Source of the DNA: an uncultured Christensenellaceae bacterium
GTDB lineage: Bacteria > Bacillota > Clostridia > Christensenellales > Christensenellaceae
Assembly (NCBI GenBank): GCA_934373295.1
Contig: CAKROK010000009.1
Location: forward strand, 1 to 44,852
DNA: 44,852 bases
Direction: 5' to 3'
In this document: positions 24,435 to 33,204 of the stretch, piece by piece
How positions within the stretch are numbered: the first letter of the stretch is position 1
Layout: every line of letters begins with the position of its first letter
Notes under the pieces: generated by a model
What the model was told of the DNA's origin: nothing
The model's input: only the letters and a program-made list of their open reading frames with translations
Database searches by the model: none
Position numbers and translations under genes: made by a program

Positions 24435-26182
24435 TCACCCTCCTTTGCCGAAAGTGCGCCGAATTTGCAAAGCTCCTCACAAACGCCGCAGCCCACGCAC
24501 TGCGTGGTATCTATGACCGCCTTCTTCTCCCTGAAGCTGATTGCGGGGCAACCCAACTTCATGCAGCTCTTACAGCCCACGCACTTCTCTGCATCAGCGA
24601 TAACGGGCGCCTTGGGCTTAACATATTTGAGCAGAACGCACGGTCTCCTTGAGATTATAACGGAAGGTTCGTCTGCCGCAAGCTCGCGCTTTATGACCTC
24701 CTCGCACTGCTTCAAGTCATACGGGTCGACAACCGTTACGCGGTTTATGCCCAGCGCTCTGCAAAGGGACTCTAAGTCTATCTTGCCCGCAGGGTCGCCC
24801 TTTATGTTATATCCGGTGGTCGGGTTCTGCTGATGTCCCGTCATGCCCGTTATCGAATTATCGAGTATTATCACCGTTGAATTGCTCATGTTATATGCGA
24901 TATCCGCAAGGCCGGTCATGCCAGAGTGCATGAATGTGGAATCGCCAATCACCGCGACGCTCTTTTTCACCGCATCGTCGCCGCCCGCCTTGTTGAAGCC
25001 GTGCAGACCGGATATGGACGCGCCCATGCAAAGGGTCATGTCCATGGCGTTGAGCGGGGGCTGCGCGCCCAGCGTATAGCAGCCGATGTCGCCTAACACT
25101 GTTATCTTGTTCTTCGCGAGGACGTAGTATATGCCCCTGTGCGGACATCCAGGACACATCACCGGGGGACGCACGGGTATGGGCGTGTTCGCCGCGTCGG
25201 ACTGCTTTTCATCCATGCCGAACGCGCGCGCAACTGCCGCCTGTGAAAGCTCGCCGATGGGCGAGAACAGCTCCTTGCCCATGCATTCTATACCCAGCGC
25301 CTTGACGAATGTCTCTATGACGCCGTCCAGCTCCTCTATGACATAGAGCTTTTCGACCTTCGCCGCAAACTCCCTTATGAGAGCATCGGGCAGAGGGTTG
25401 ACCATGCCCAGCTTTAACACATTTACCGTATCGCCAAGAACCTCTTTGACGTACTGATACGCCGTGCCTGAGGTTATCACGCCTATTTTGCTGTCCGCAT
25501 ACTCCGCCCTGTTGAGGGGTGAGGTCTGCGCGTATTTCGCAAGCGCCGCCGTCCGCTCCTCCACGATGGGATGGCGCTTTTTAGCATATCTGGGCATCAT
25601 TATGAACTTTTCGGGACATTTTTTGTATTCCTTTGCGGGAACATCCGTCCTTTCACCCGTATCGACTATACTCTGTGAGTGGGATATCCTCGTACACATC
25701 CTTACCATAACGGCGGTGTCAAATTTTTCGCTTATCTCATATGCGAGCTTTACGAAATCCCTCGCCTCCTCGGAATCCGCCGGCTCGAGCATGGGCAGCT
25801 TTGCCGCTATGGCATAGTGGCGGGAATCCTGCTCATTTTGTGATGAATGCATACCCGGGTCATCCGCGACGAATATGACCATTCCGCCGTTTATTCCCGT
25901 ATATGATAATGTGAAAAGCGGGTCAGCCGCGACGTTTAAGCCGACGTGCTTCATCGCGCAGGCGCTCCTAACGCCCCGCATAGCCGCACCGAACGCCGCT
26001 TCAACGGCAACCTTCTCATTGGGCGCCCACTCGCAGTATATTTCATCAAACTTGGCCGCCTCCTCTGTTATCTCCGTGCTGGGCGTGCCAGGATAGCTCG
26101 ATACAAACGAGCATCCCGCCTCATAAAGACCCCTCGCCGCGGCGGCGTTTCCTATCATCAGTTTTTTCACTTTGCTCCTCAC
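24431..26182 (-). CDS. iorA: Indolepyruvate ferredoxin oxidoreductase, alpha subunit
   Basis: 583 residues. The N-terminal pyrimidine-binding domain begins GNAAAARGLYEAGCSFVSSYPGTPSTEITE. The TPP-binding domain shows CPGCPHRGIYYVL, GDIGCYTLGAQPPLNAMD and GDSTFMHSGMTGLADIAYN with IILDNSITGMTGHQ. The C-terminus carries two ferredoxin-like clusters, CVGCKSCMKLGC and CVGCGVCEELC (about 538-575). It forms the catalytic core with IorB. It overlaps the upstream ligase stop by 4 bases. Confidence 0.95.
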   Translation of the reverse strand: MRSKVKKLMIGNAAAARGLYEAGCSFVSSYPGTPSTEITEEAAKFDEIYCEWAPNEKVAVEAAFGAAMRGVRSACAMKHVGLNVAADPLFTLSYTGINGGMVIFVADDPGMHSSQNEQDSRHYAIAAKLPMLEPADSEEARDFVKLAYEISEKFDTAVMVRMCTRISHSQSIVDTGERTDVPAKEYKKCPEKFIMMPRYAKKRHPIVEERTAALAKYAQTSPLNRAEYADSKIGVITSGTAYQYVKEVLGDTVNVLKLGMVNPLPDALIREFAAKVEKLYVIEELDGVIETFVKALGIECMGKELFSPIGELSQAAVARAFGMDEKQSDAANTPIPVRPPVMCPGCPHRGIYYVLAKNKITVLGDIGCYTLGAQPPLNAMDMTLCMGASISGLHGFNKAGGDDAVKKSVAVIGDSTFMHSGMTGLADIAYNMSNSTVIILDNSITGMTGHQQNPTTGYNIKGDPAGKIDLESLCRALGINRVTVVDPYDLKQCEEVIKRELAADEPSVIISRRPCVLLKYVKPKAPVIADAEKCVGCKSCMKLGCPAISFREKKAVIDTTQCVGCGVCEELCKFGALSAKEGE

Positions 26183-27498
26183 TTTCCTTCAGGCTTGTCG
26201 CGCAGGTCGACTATCCTCTTCGCCTTACCCTGAAATCTCTCAAGCGACTTGGGCATCGCGAGCGATATCTTCGCCTGAAGCCCCAATACGCTGTGCATCT
26301 TTTCCTTTATCTCGTTCTGAAGCTCCTCTAACTTGCCGTAGCTCTCGAGCAGCTCCGCGTTGTTTAACTCGACCTTTATCTCCAAATTGTCCTTGAAGTT
26401 CTCCCTGCGTACTATGAGCTGATAGTGCGGGCCGATGTTCTCTATTCCCATGAGCACGCTCTCTATCTGTGTCGGGAACACGTTCACGCCCTTTATTATG
26501 AGCATGTCGTCCGTCCTGCCCATGGTCTTTGCCATGCGCACATGCGTCCTTCCGCACTTGCACGGCTCGTAATCCAGCTTGGTTATGTCCTTCGTGCGGT
26601 AGCGCAGCACGGGCATTCCCCGCCTCGTGAGCGTGGTCACGACCAGCTCACCCGATTCGCCCGCGCCCAGGCGCTCGCCCGTCTCGGTGTTTATTATCTC
26701 AGGCAGGAAGTGATCCTCCGCAAAGTGCATACCCGCGCGCTCGGTGCAGTCCCCCGAAACGCCCGGGCCGCCCAGCTCGGTCATGCCGTAGTTGTCGGAG
26801 ACGTATATCCCCATCGTCTGCTCGATGGCGCTTCTCATCTCGGGCGTACACGGCTCACTGCCCAGTATGCCCAACTTTAGCTTATAATCCGCCTTGGTGT
26901 GCGCCTTATCCTCCCTCATTGCCTCGCTTAAATAAAGCGCATAGGAGGGCGTCGCCACCAGCCCCGTAACGCCGAAGTCCCTCATCATCATGAGCTGCTT
27001 CATAGTGTTTCCCGAGGACGCGGGGATGACCGTCGCACCTATTTTTTCAAGGCCGTAATGCAGCCCGAGCGCACCCGTAAACAGGCCGTAGCCGAACGAG
27101 ACCTGGATGATATCCGAGCTCGTCACGCCGCCCGCGACGGCGACTCTCGCAACGCAGTCGCTCCAAATATCGAGATCCTCCTTTGTATATACTCCGACAG
27201 TGGGCTTGCCCGTTGTGCCGGAGGATGCGTGTATCCTCACGACGTCGTCCATAGGCACACTCGATAATCCAAAGGGATAGTTCTCTCTGAAATCCTCCTT
27301 CGTCGTAAACGGAATATACTGTATGTCGGACAGCTGCTTGATCTTTTCGCCGTCATATATCTTCGCGTCGGTCAGCTTTTTGTGATAAAATTCGCAGTTG
27401 TTATAGCAATAGGCGACCGTCCTTTTAAGCCGTTCGAGCTGAAGGCTCTCTATTTCCTTTCTCGGCATCGTCTCGATGTCCTTGCAAAAGTAATTCAT
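26179..27498 (-). CDS. paaK: Phenylacetate/arylacetate-CoA ligase, copy 2
   Basis: 439 residues, paralogous to copy 1 with the same motif order: IHASSGTTGKPTVGVYTKEDL (about 87-107), VSFGYGLFTGALGLHYG, NYGMTELGGPGVSGDC (about 229-244), LRYRTKDITKLDYEPCKCGRTHVRM, MGRTDDMLIIKGVNVFPTQIE. It heads the operon, directly coupled to iorA by a 4-base overlap, so it probably handles the IorAB product. GAAAGG is about 8 bases from the ATG and a promoter lies at 27574-27602. The substrate (phenyl-, indole- or hydroxyphenylacetate) cannot be told from sequence. Confidence 0.9.
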   Translation of the reverse strand: MNYFCKDIETMPRKEIESLQLERLKRTVAYCYNNCEFYHKKLTDAKIYDGEKIKQLSDIQYIPFTTKEDFRENYPFGLSSVPMDDVVRIHASSGTTGKPTVGVYTKEDLDIWSDCVARVAVAGGVTSSDIIQVSFGYGLFTGALGLHYGLEKIGATVIPASSGNTMKQLMMMRDFGVTGLVATPSYALYLSEAMREDKAHTKADYKLKLGILGSEPCTPEMRSAIEQTMGIYVSDNYGMTELGGPGVSGDCTERAGMHFAEDHFLPEIINTETGERLGAGESGELVVTTLTRRGMPVLRYRTKDITKLDYEPCKCGRTHVRMAKTMGRTDDMLIIKGVNVFPTQIESVLMGIENIGPHYQLIVRRENFKDNLEIKVELNNAELLESYGKLEELQNEIKEKMHSVLGLQAKISLAMPKSLERFQGKAKRIVDLRDKPEGK

Positions 27499-27573
27499 CT
27501 TGTTTACCTTTCTAAAATAATGGATAATATGAAACGCCTCATGCGGGCATATCTTTTATAGTTATTTTATAAT

Positions 27574-27602
27574 AGTATAGCACTCATCGCCTGTCAGGTA
27601 AA
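27574..27602 (-). promoter_or_regulatory. Promoter of the paaK-iorAB operon
   Basis: On the minus strand TTTACC (27602-27597) and TATACT (27579-27574) with a 17-base spacer. An overlapping CTGACA/TATTAT pair, also 17 apart, sits 5-6 bases downstream. The leader is about 70 bases with no recognised riboswitch. Confidence 0.55.
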
Positions 27603-27633
27603 GAAAAAAATGCCCCACGTTCCCCGCCGCCGG

Positions 27634-27662
27634 TTGCAATACGCACGCTTTTGCGTTATTAT
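27634..27662 (+). promoter_or_regulatory. Promoter of the amidohydrolase gene
   Basis: TTGCAA (27634-27639) and TATTAT (27657-27662) with a 17-base spacer, divergent from the paaK promoter. The leader is about 20 bases and ends in TGAGAGG before the ATG. Confidence 0.5.
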
Positions 27663-27689
27663 AGTTTGAATAATAATGAGAGGTTAGTC

Positions 27690-28502
27690 ATGATAATAGA
27701 TTTTCATACACATGCGTTTCCGGACGCGATAGCCGTGCGCGCTATAGATAAGCTCGCCCGCCTTTCGCACACCACCCCCTGCCATAACGGCACGGTCGCC
27801 GACCTCAAAAGAGCGATGAACGAGGGCGGAGTGGATATGAGCGTGCTCCTCCCCGTGGTGACCACGCCCAGGCAGTTTGACTCCATAAACGCCTTCGCCG
27901 CGTCGCATAACAACAAGGGCGGCATAATCTCCTTTGGCGGCATCCACCCAGACTGCGAAAATACGTATGATAAGCTGAAGCAGATAAAATCCATGGGATT
28001 AAAGGGCATAAAGCTGCACCCCGACTATCAGAACACGTTTGTGGACGACGAAAAATACATCCGCATAATCTCACAGGCGGTCGAGCTGGGGCTTATCGTC
28101 ACGCTGCACGCGGGCGTGGACGTCGGCTACCCTGACACCGTCCACTGCACGCCCGAGCGCTCCTTAAACATGCTCAAGGCCGTCTATGGAGATGAGCTGA
28201 ATATCCCCCGTCCGCAGATAGTCTTTGCGCATATGGGCGGCGCGGATATGTATGATGATGTTATGAAATACCTCGCGGGCAAGGACGTATTTTTCGACAC
28301 GGCGTATTGTCTCGATAAGATGCCCGTGCAGGATGTCGTAAAGCTGATACGCACACACGGCGCGCGCAAAATGCTCTTCGCGACGGATTCTCCTTGGGGC
28401 GAGCCCAAAAAATTCGTGCGCATTTTAAACGAGCTTCCGATAACGCAGGAAGAACGGCGGCTCATATCGCATGAAAACGCCCAAAAGCTGCTCGATATAT
28501 AA
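27690..28502 (+). CDS. Amidohydrolase_2 family metal-dependent hydrolase
   Basis: 270 residues forming a TIM-barrel of the COG2159 group. The first metal motif is IDFHTHAFPD at residues 3-12. Later ligands are GIKLHPDYQN (about 109-118), IVTLHAGVD (about 139-147), IVFAHMGG (about 177-184) and FATDSPWGEP with the catalytic Asp (about 232-241). Relatives hydrolyse or decarboxylate varied substrates, and the one here is unknown. TGAGAGG is 6 bases before the ATG at 27690; the longer reading to 27651 overlaps the promoter and is rejected. Confidence 0.85.
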   Translation: MIIDFHTHAFPDAIAVRAIDKLARLSHTTPCHNGTVADLKRAMNEGGVDMSVLLPVVTTPRQFDSINAFAASHNNKGGIISFGGIHPDCENTYDKLKQIKSMGLKGIKLHPDYQNTFVDDEKYIRIISQAVELGLIVTLHAGVDVGYPDTVHCTPERSLNMLKAVYGDELNIPRPQIVFAHMGGADMYDDVMKYLAGKDVFFDTAYCLDKMPVQDVVKLIRTHGARKMLFATDSPWGEPKKFVRILNELPITQEERRLISHENAQKLLDI

Positions 28503-28508
28503 ATTTAC

Positions 28509-28548
28509 AAAAAAAACGCCCGTGAGGAGCTTATCCCCGCGGGCTTTT
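28509..28548. terminator. Bidirectional terminator between amidohydrolase and phosphoglucomutase genes
   Basis: An 11-base stem with one mismatch (arms 28518-28528 and 28534-28544) is followed by TTTT on the plus strand and by eight T on the minus strand. It serves both convergent transcripts. Confidence 0.85.
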
Positions 28549-28558
28549 ATCATCCGAT

Positions 28559-30280
28559 TTATTTCGTCAATTCCTGCATGGTGTTCATCGCCGTATCGAC
28601 GAGCTTATAAAGCTTTTCATCAGCGTCCTTTTTATTCGCGCCCTTTGTGAAGCAATATGCCTTGAGTTTAGGTTCCGTTCCGGAGGGACGCAGTATGAGC
28701 TTTGCGCCGTCCAGCTCGAATATGAGCACATTCGCCTGGGGCAGGTCGACCTTTTCATCCTCGCGCGTGCGCATGTCGTGCCGCTTGCCTTTCATTAAAT
28801 CTGTGACCGCGACCACGTCATACTCGCCTATTTTGCGCGGAACGTTCTCCCTGAGCTCTGAGACAGCGCCGGAAATCTTTGCTATGCCCTCCATTCCCGC
28901 AAGCGTTATGGATATGACTTTTTCGACATAATAGCCGTATTTATCGTAAAGCGACATGAGCGCGTCGTAAATCGTCATGCCTTTTTCGGCATACCAGCAG
29001 GCGCACTCCGCCATGAGCATCGCGCTCATCGCCGCGTCCTTATCGCGCACGAACGTACCCGCCAAATAGCCGTAGCTCTCCTCAAAGCCGAACATGAACC
29101 GCCCGTGACCGCACTTATCCGCGAACTTTATCTGCTCCGCGATGAATTTGAAGCCCGTGAGCACGTGCCTCATCTCCACCCCGTATGCCGCCGCGATGGC
29201 GTCCGCAAGCTGCGTGGAAACTATCGACTTGCAGACGAATTCCTCTCCAGTGAAGCCCTCCTGCCTGCGGTTCAAAATGTAGTCCATCAAAATACAACCG
29301 ATCTGATTGCCCGTAAGTGTGGTGAACTCGCCCTTTTCGTCCTTGACGCAAAGGCCCAGTCTGTCGCAGTCCGGGTCGGTCGCGAGTATCATATTCGCGC
29401 CCACCTCCCGCGCGAGCTTTATCGCCTCGGTATACGCGCCCATTTCTTCGGGGTTTGGCGCTTTAAGACCGGTAAAATCGCCGTTGGGCATACTCTGGCT
29501 CTCCACTACGTGCAGGTTCTTTATGCCTATCAGCTTTAAAAGAGACGTGACCGGCTTATAGCCCGTGCCGTAGAGGGGCGTATATACGATGTTCAGCTTA
29601 TCCGCCTGACGGCTGACCGCCTCGGGTGAAAGGGAAAGCTGCTTGACCATGGAATAATACCTCTGGTCCATCTCCTCTCCGATATATATGAGAAGCCCCG
29701 CCTTTATCGCCTTTTCCTCGTCCATGGGGCGAATCGCGAAGTAGTCTTCAATCTTGTCGATAAATGCGGATATCTCCGCCGCGTCCTCGGTCGCCGCCTG
29801 TCCGCCGTCCGCGCCGTATACCTTGTAGCCGTTGTATTCCGGCGGATTGTGGCTCGCCGTTATGACCACGCCGTTCGCACAGCGAAGCTGCAAAAGCGCG
29901 AAGGAAAGCTGGGGCACGGAGTGCAAGCAGTCGTAAAGATAGGTCTTTATGCCGTTTCCCGCAAGCACGAGCGCGGTCTGCTTGGCGAAAACATCACTCA
30001 TGTTCCTCGAATCATAGGCTATCACCACACCCTTATGTTCATTTTCCCTGCTCTTAATGTAGTCCGCGAGTCCCTGCGTGCAGCGGCGCACGGTGAATAT
30101 ATTCATCCTGTTCGTGCCGGGGGCGAGTATTCCCCTCATGCCCGCCGTGCCGAATTCCAAGTATTTATAAAAGCTGTCCTCCATGAGCTTTTCATTGTCT
30201 TTTAAAGCTAAAAGCTCATTTTCATATTGAGTTCCCTTTAACGCATCCAGCCATTTTTGATAGTTTTTAATATAATCCAT
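28559..30280 (-). CDS. Phosphoglucomutase/phosphomannomutase (PgcA-like)
   Basis: 573 residues of the alpha-D-phosphohexomutase superfamily, the length of PgcA/YhxB-type enzymes. The active-site phosphoserine loop is TASHNP (141-146, Ser143), the metal loop DPDCDRLG (about 296-303), the sugar-binding GFEESYGYL (about 396-404) and the phosphate-binding RPSGTEPKLKAY near 531-542. It interconverts glucose 6-phosphate and glucose 1-phosphate for UDP-glucose and envelope polymers. It lies 12 bases behind a ROK glucokinase-like gene, so glucose phosphorylation and isomerisation are co-expressed. GGAGG is 7 bases from the ATG. Confidence 0.92.
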   Translation of the reverse strand: MDYIKNYQKWLDALKGTQYENELLALKDNEKLMEDSFYKYLEFGTAGMRGILAPGTNRMNIFTVRRCTQGLADYIKSRENEHKGVVIAYDSRNMSDVFAKQTALVLAGNGIKTYLYDCLHSVPQLSFALLQLRCANGVVITASHNPPEYNGYKVYGADGGQAATEDAAEISAFIDKIEDYFAIRPMDEEKAIKAGLLIYIGEEMDQRYYSMVKQLSLSPEAVSRQADKLNIVYTPLYGTGYKPVTSLLKLIGIKNLHVVESQSMPNGDFTGLKAPNPEEMGAYTEAIKLAREVGANMILATDPDCDRLGLCVKDEKGEFTTLTGNQIGCILMDYILNRRQEGFTGEEFVCKSIVSTQLADAIAAAYGVEMRHVLTGFKFIAEQIKFADKCGHGRFMFGFEESYGYLAGTFVRDKDAAMSAMLMAECACWYAEKGMTIYDALMSLYDKYGYYVEKVISITLAGMEGIAKISGAVSELRENVPRKIGEYDVVAVTDLMKGKRHDMRTREDEKVDLPQANVLIFELDGAKLILRPSGTEPKLKAYCFTKGANKKDADEKLYKLVDTAMNTMQELTK

Positions 30281-30292
30281 ATCAAACCTCCG

Positions 30293-31222
30293 TCATTCCT
30301 TTAAAAGCAGCGCCGCGCCTATTATGCCAAAGTCGTCTTTAAGCTCTGCCGCGGCGATATCCACATGCACCTTTGAAAGCGCATTAAACGCCGAGCGCAC
30401 ATCTTCAATATATCCCGAACAGAGGTGCAAAAGCCCTCCGCCCAAAACAAATCTGTCCATATCCAATATCGCATTTATGTTGTACATCAACATGCCGATA
30501 TATCCCGCGGATCTCTTTATAAGACGTTCTGCAAGCTCGTCTCCCTGCGAGAACGCGCGCGCGACCTCTTTTCCGTCGACAGGGCTTTGCATTATCGTGT
30601 TTATACCGTTTTCGCGCTGCTCGCAAACCCATTTATCGAAATTTGCGCCGGACGCGAGCGCCTCCGCACAACCGCGGTCGCCGCTTCCGCAGATAAAATC
30701 GCTCTTTGCGTCCAGTATGACGTGGCCGACCTCTCCCGCGTACCCGTTTGAGCCGCGATAGAGCTTTCCGTTCAATATCAGCCCGCCGCCCACGCCGGTC
30801 GACGCGGTCACATACGCCATGTTCACCGCACCTCTGCCCGCGCCGTATTTGTATTCCGCGAGCGCGCCGCAGTTCGCGTCGTTATCGATCACCACGCGCG
30901 TGCCGAAGTATTCCTCAAGGCTGCTTTTCAAATCGACGTATTTTAACGCATGAAGATTGGGCACAAAGAGTATGTCCCCCGTGCGGCTGTTCACCGCGCC
31001 GGGCACGCCCACGCCTATGCCCTTTAATTTGTCGAGCGATATTCGCGCCTTTCTGAACGCACGCAGAATGGTCGCGCAGAAAAACGGGAAAAGCTGCTCT
31101 GCATCCGCGCCCGAGGGCGTGGGGTTTGCGCAAGAAATCACGCACTCCCCGCTCTCGTCAAACAGCCCGACCGCCGTCTTTGTCCCTCCGATATCCAGTC
31201 CTACGAAAATGGCTTCAGTCAT
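30293..31222 (-). CDS. ROK-family sugar kinase, probable glucokinase
   Basis: 309 residues: the ATP-binding VGLDIGGTKTAVGLFD at residues 7-22, the catalytic VVIDNDANCGALAEY region, and GHVILDAKSDFICGSGDRGCAEALASG. In most ROK kinases the last motif reads C-G-C-G-x-x-G-C; here the middle cysteine is a serine, so zinc binding may be altered. The likely reaction is glucose to glucose 6-phosphate, feeding the phosphoglucomutase next door. The ATG at 31222 has GGAGG 5 bases upstream; a longer reading adds a non-homologous tail. It overlaps the DUF4364 gene by 8 bases. Confidence 0.87.
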   Translation of the reverse strand: MTEAIFVGLDIGGTKTAVGLFDESGECVISCANPTPSGADAEQLFPFFCATILRAFRKARISLDKLKGIGVGVPGAVNSRTGDILFVPNLHALKYVDLKSSLEEYFGTRVVIDNDANCGALAEYKYGAGRGAVNMAYVTASTGVGGGLILNGKLYRGSNGYAGEVGHVILDAKSDFICGSGDRGCAEALASGANFDKWVCEQRENGINTIMQSPVDGKEVARAFSQGDELAERLIKRSAGYIGMLMYNINAILDMDRFVLGGGLLHLCSGYIEDVRSAFNALSKVHVDIAAAELKDDFGIIGAALLLKE

Positions 31223-31748
31223 TTTTCCTCCCCAGCGACAAGAACACTGCCTCATAGACAGCCATCGCATTTTTCTTCCATTGTTCGGTAAACTTGAGCG
31301 CCTCGGCGCCGTCGTTTGCGACTAACGCCACGTCAAAAGTCTCCATTCCTTTTTCTATCATCCGCATACGCACGCGGTATCTTCCGTCGTCTAATTTCGT
31401 CGTCTCACAGCCTATCACGGACTTCAAAAATATGTCGTCCGAATCGCGTTTGAGCTGCGCGGCGACCTCCTGCCTCTTTGTGTATGAAAGCTCCTTTGCG
31501 AAGCATTCAAGCGTGCTCTCCCCGAGCATGGACATCGAATAGAGCCTGCCTAACGGGCTATCCTCGCATTTTACAAGATCCGTCTTTTGCAGCTCGTTTA
31601 TCGCGAGCGAAAAGTCAAAGCAGTCCATCAATGAAAACCTGTCACAAAGCTCCGCGAGCTGATTCTCCTGAAGGGGGAATTTAAGCACGTCAAGAATATA
31701 TATTATCCATACCTTATTTCTCGCGATACCCATAGGTTTTATTTCCAT
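31215..31748 (-). CDS. DUF4364 family winged-helix-like protein
   Basis: 177 residues resembling the DUF4364 family of Clostridia. The N-terminal half (about 8-85) has a winged-helix layout: KVWIIYILDVLKFPLQENQLAELC, then FDFSLAINELQKTDLVKCE and a GRLYSMSMLGESTLECF wing-like part. The C-terminal half is an alpha/beta domain with RYRVRMRMIEKGMETFDVALVAND. Function is unknown; DNA binding is an inference. GGAGG lies 10 bases before the chosen ATG. It overlaps the ROK kinase start. Confidence 0.75.
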   Translation of the reverse strand: MEIKPMGIARNKVWIIYILDVLKFPLQENQLAELCDRFSLMDCFDFSLAINELQKTDLVKCEDSPLGRLYSMSMLGESTLECFAKELSYTKRQEVAAQLKRDSDDIFLKSVIGCETTKLDDGRYRVRMRMIEKGMETFDVALVANDGAEALKFTEQWKKNAMAVYEAVFLSLGRKND

Positions 31749-31787
31749 AATGCACACGCCTCCACAAAAATTATAGCTCGAAAGGCA

Positions 31788-32753
31788 CTATTTTTCAACC
31801 GTTCCCAACAATACATTTTTTCTTTTTACAAGCGTTTTACCATCTATTCCCATGCTCATAAGAGCGGCTATGCAGCACGCAAGCACGCTGCCCTCTTCCT
31901 TTGACAGTTCATCCTCCCGCATAGTCTCCTCTGGGACTATCACATTTTTCGCGTGTAAAAGCGCATCGTTATCGCAATATACCGCGCGGCATTTTTCGAG
32001 CATATCCGACAATCTCTTATCCGCCTGTCCCTTTTGACCCGTTATTATTACGTACTCGGGCGATATCAGCTTTAAAAGGGACATAGTCTCCGCAAGGAAG
32101 GATATGTCCGCGCAAAACACCATTTTAGGGCATTTTTCCGGCATATTTCTGTATAATAGCTCCGCGCGGACGTCGCCGAATATTTTTAAATCGTCCTCAT
32201 TTTCGCATAATCTGCGCAAAACTGCGGGGACGTCCACCTTGACCGTATGCGCGGTCAGCACGAGCAGACGAGATGACCCACTAAGCGCTTCACTTCTTTT
32301 TGCATATTCCGCGAACCTCTTTTTAAACGTCATTTTGAGCCAAAACGCGTTTGAAATGAGCGCGATAAACACGCTCAACACGGGCAGCATACACAGCACC
32401 GCCCCGCCCGAAAGATGCCCGAGCACGCACGCCGCAAGGGATATGCACTCGCTTACCACAAACAGCGACAGCCGCGAATACTCGCTTCTTCCCGTCCTGA
32501 GCATATATGCCGCGGACAGCGCCGCGCCCGCTATGAGCAGTATTATCGCCGCCCAAAGGGCGATCTCCCATAATACAAACGCCGCCAAAAAACAAAACAC
32601 CGAGACGAGCGGAAGGTAAAGCGCCCTCCCGCCCCTCTCGGAAAGCATTTTAAGAAAATCACCGCGATAAAAGCCGCATTGCGCAAGCATATTGCAGTGA
32701 GCGATGTTTATAAGACTCAGTGAAATAAACAAAAATACGGTATAAAACAGCAA
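31788..32753 (-). CDS. Membrane-anchored degenerate Mur-ligase-like protein (MurF-like, no ATP loop)
   Basis: 321 residues. The N-terminal 145 residues hold about five membrane segments and the stretch NIAHCNMLAQCGFYRGDFLKML, reminiscent of the membrane-anchored MurF-type ligases of some Clostridia. From about residue 155 the protein follows the Mur-ligase central domain: SSRLLVLTAHTVKVDVPAVL where the GxGKT/S loop should be, ADISFLAETMSLLKLISPEYVIITGQKG like the GDI...P...VITNIG region, then ACCIAALMSMGID like the NILAAIAVA segment. The ATP loop is absent and the protein stops where the C-terminal ligase domain would begin. The TTG start has AAGGAG 7 bases upstream. It could be a pseudoenzyme or decayed gene; I infer this from pattern only. 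Confidence 0.55.
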   Translation of the reverse strand: MLFYTVFLFISLSLINIAHCNMLAQCGFYRGDFLKMLSERGGRALYLPLVSVFCFLAAFVLWEIALWAAIILLIAGAALSAAYMLRTGRSEYSRLSLFVVSECISLAACVLGHLSGGAVLCMLPVLSVFIALISNAFWLKMTFKKRFAEYAKRSEALSGSSRLLVLTAHTVKVDVPAVLRRLCENEDDLKIFGDVRAELLYRNMPEKCPKMVFCADISFLAETMSLLKLISPEYVIITGQKGQADKRLSDMLEKCRAVYCDNDALLHAKNVIVPEETMREDELSKEEGSVLACCIAALMSMGIDGKTLVKRKNVLLGTVEK

Positions 32754-32757
32754 TTTT

Positions 32758-33204
32758 TTACTCCTTTAGTCCCTGTTTCCACATTATATAGGCGTCCTCG
32801 CCCGTGTCCTCATAGTATTTCGGGCGCACGGCCTCGATGGAAAATCCCATGTCCTTGTAAAGCTCCAGCGCGACGGCGTTGGATACGCGCACCTCTAATG
32901 TCATGCTGAGCGCACCCAACTCGCTTGCCTTTGAGACCATCGCACGCATCAGCTCCTTGCCGTATCCGTTCCCGCGAAAGTCGGGATGTATGCAGATGTT
33001 TAATATGTACGCCTCGTCTATTATGACGTACATCCCGCCGTAGCCAATCACCCTGCTGTCAATCTCCGCCACCATGTACGGATGCTTCGAGACGCATATA
33101 TCCTCATATAAGACCGTGGGCGGAAAGGGCGATATAAAGCATTTTCGCTCGAGCTCGCCAATCGCCTCGAGGTCGTTTTGGTTTGCAAGTCTAAGGTCAA
33201 GCAT
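32758..33204 (-). CDS. rimI: Ribosomal protein S18 alanine N-acetyltransferase RimI-like
   Basis: 148 residues of the GNAT fold: RLANQNDLEAIGELERKCFISPFPPTVLYEDI at the start, the acetyl-CoA loop HPDFRGNGYGKELM (about 77-90), and LEVRVSNAVALELYKDMGF near 109-127 typical of RimI. The ATG at 33204 overlaps the tsaB stop by 8 bases (ATGCTTGA) with GAGGA upstream, so it is coupled. The tsaE-tsaB-rimI trio is widely conserved in bacteria. Confidence 0.9.
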   Translation of the reverse strand: MLDLRLANQNDLEAIGELERKCFISPFPPTVLYEDICVSKHPYMVAEIDSRVIGYGGMYVIIDEAYILNICIHPDFRGNGYGKELMRAMVSKASELGALSMTLEVRVSNAVALELYKDMGFSIEAVRPKYYEDTGEDAYIMWKQGLKE

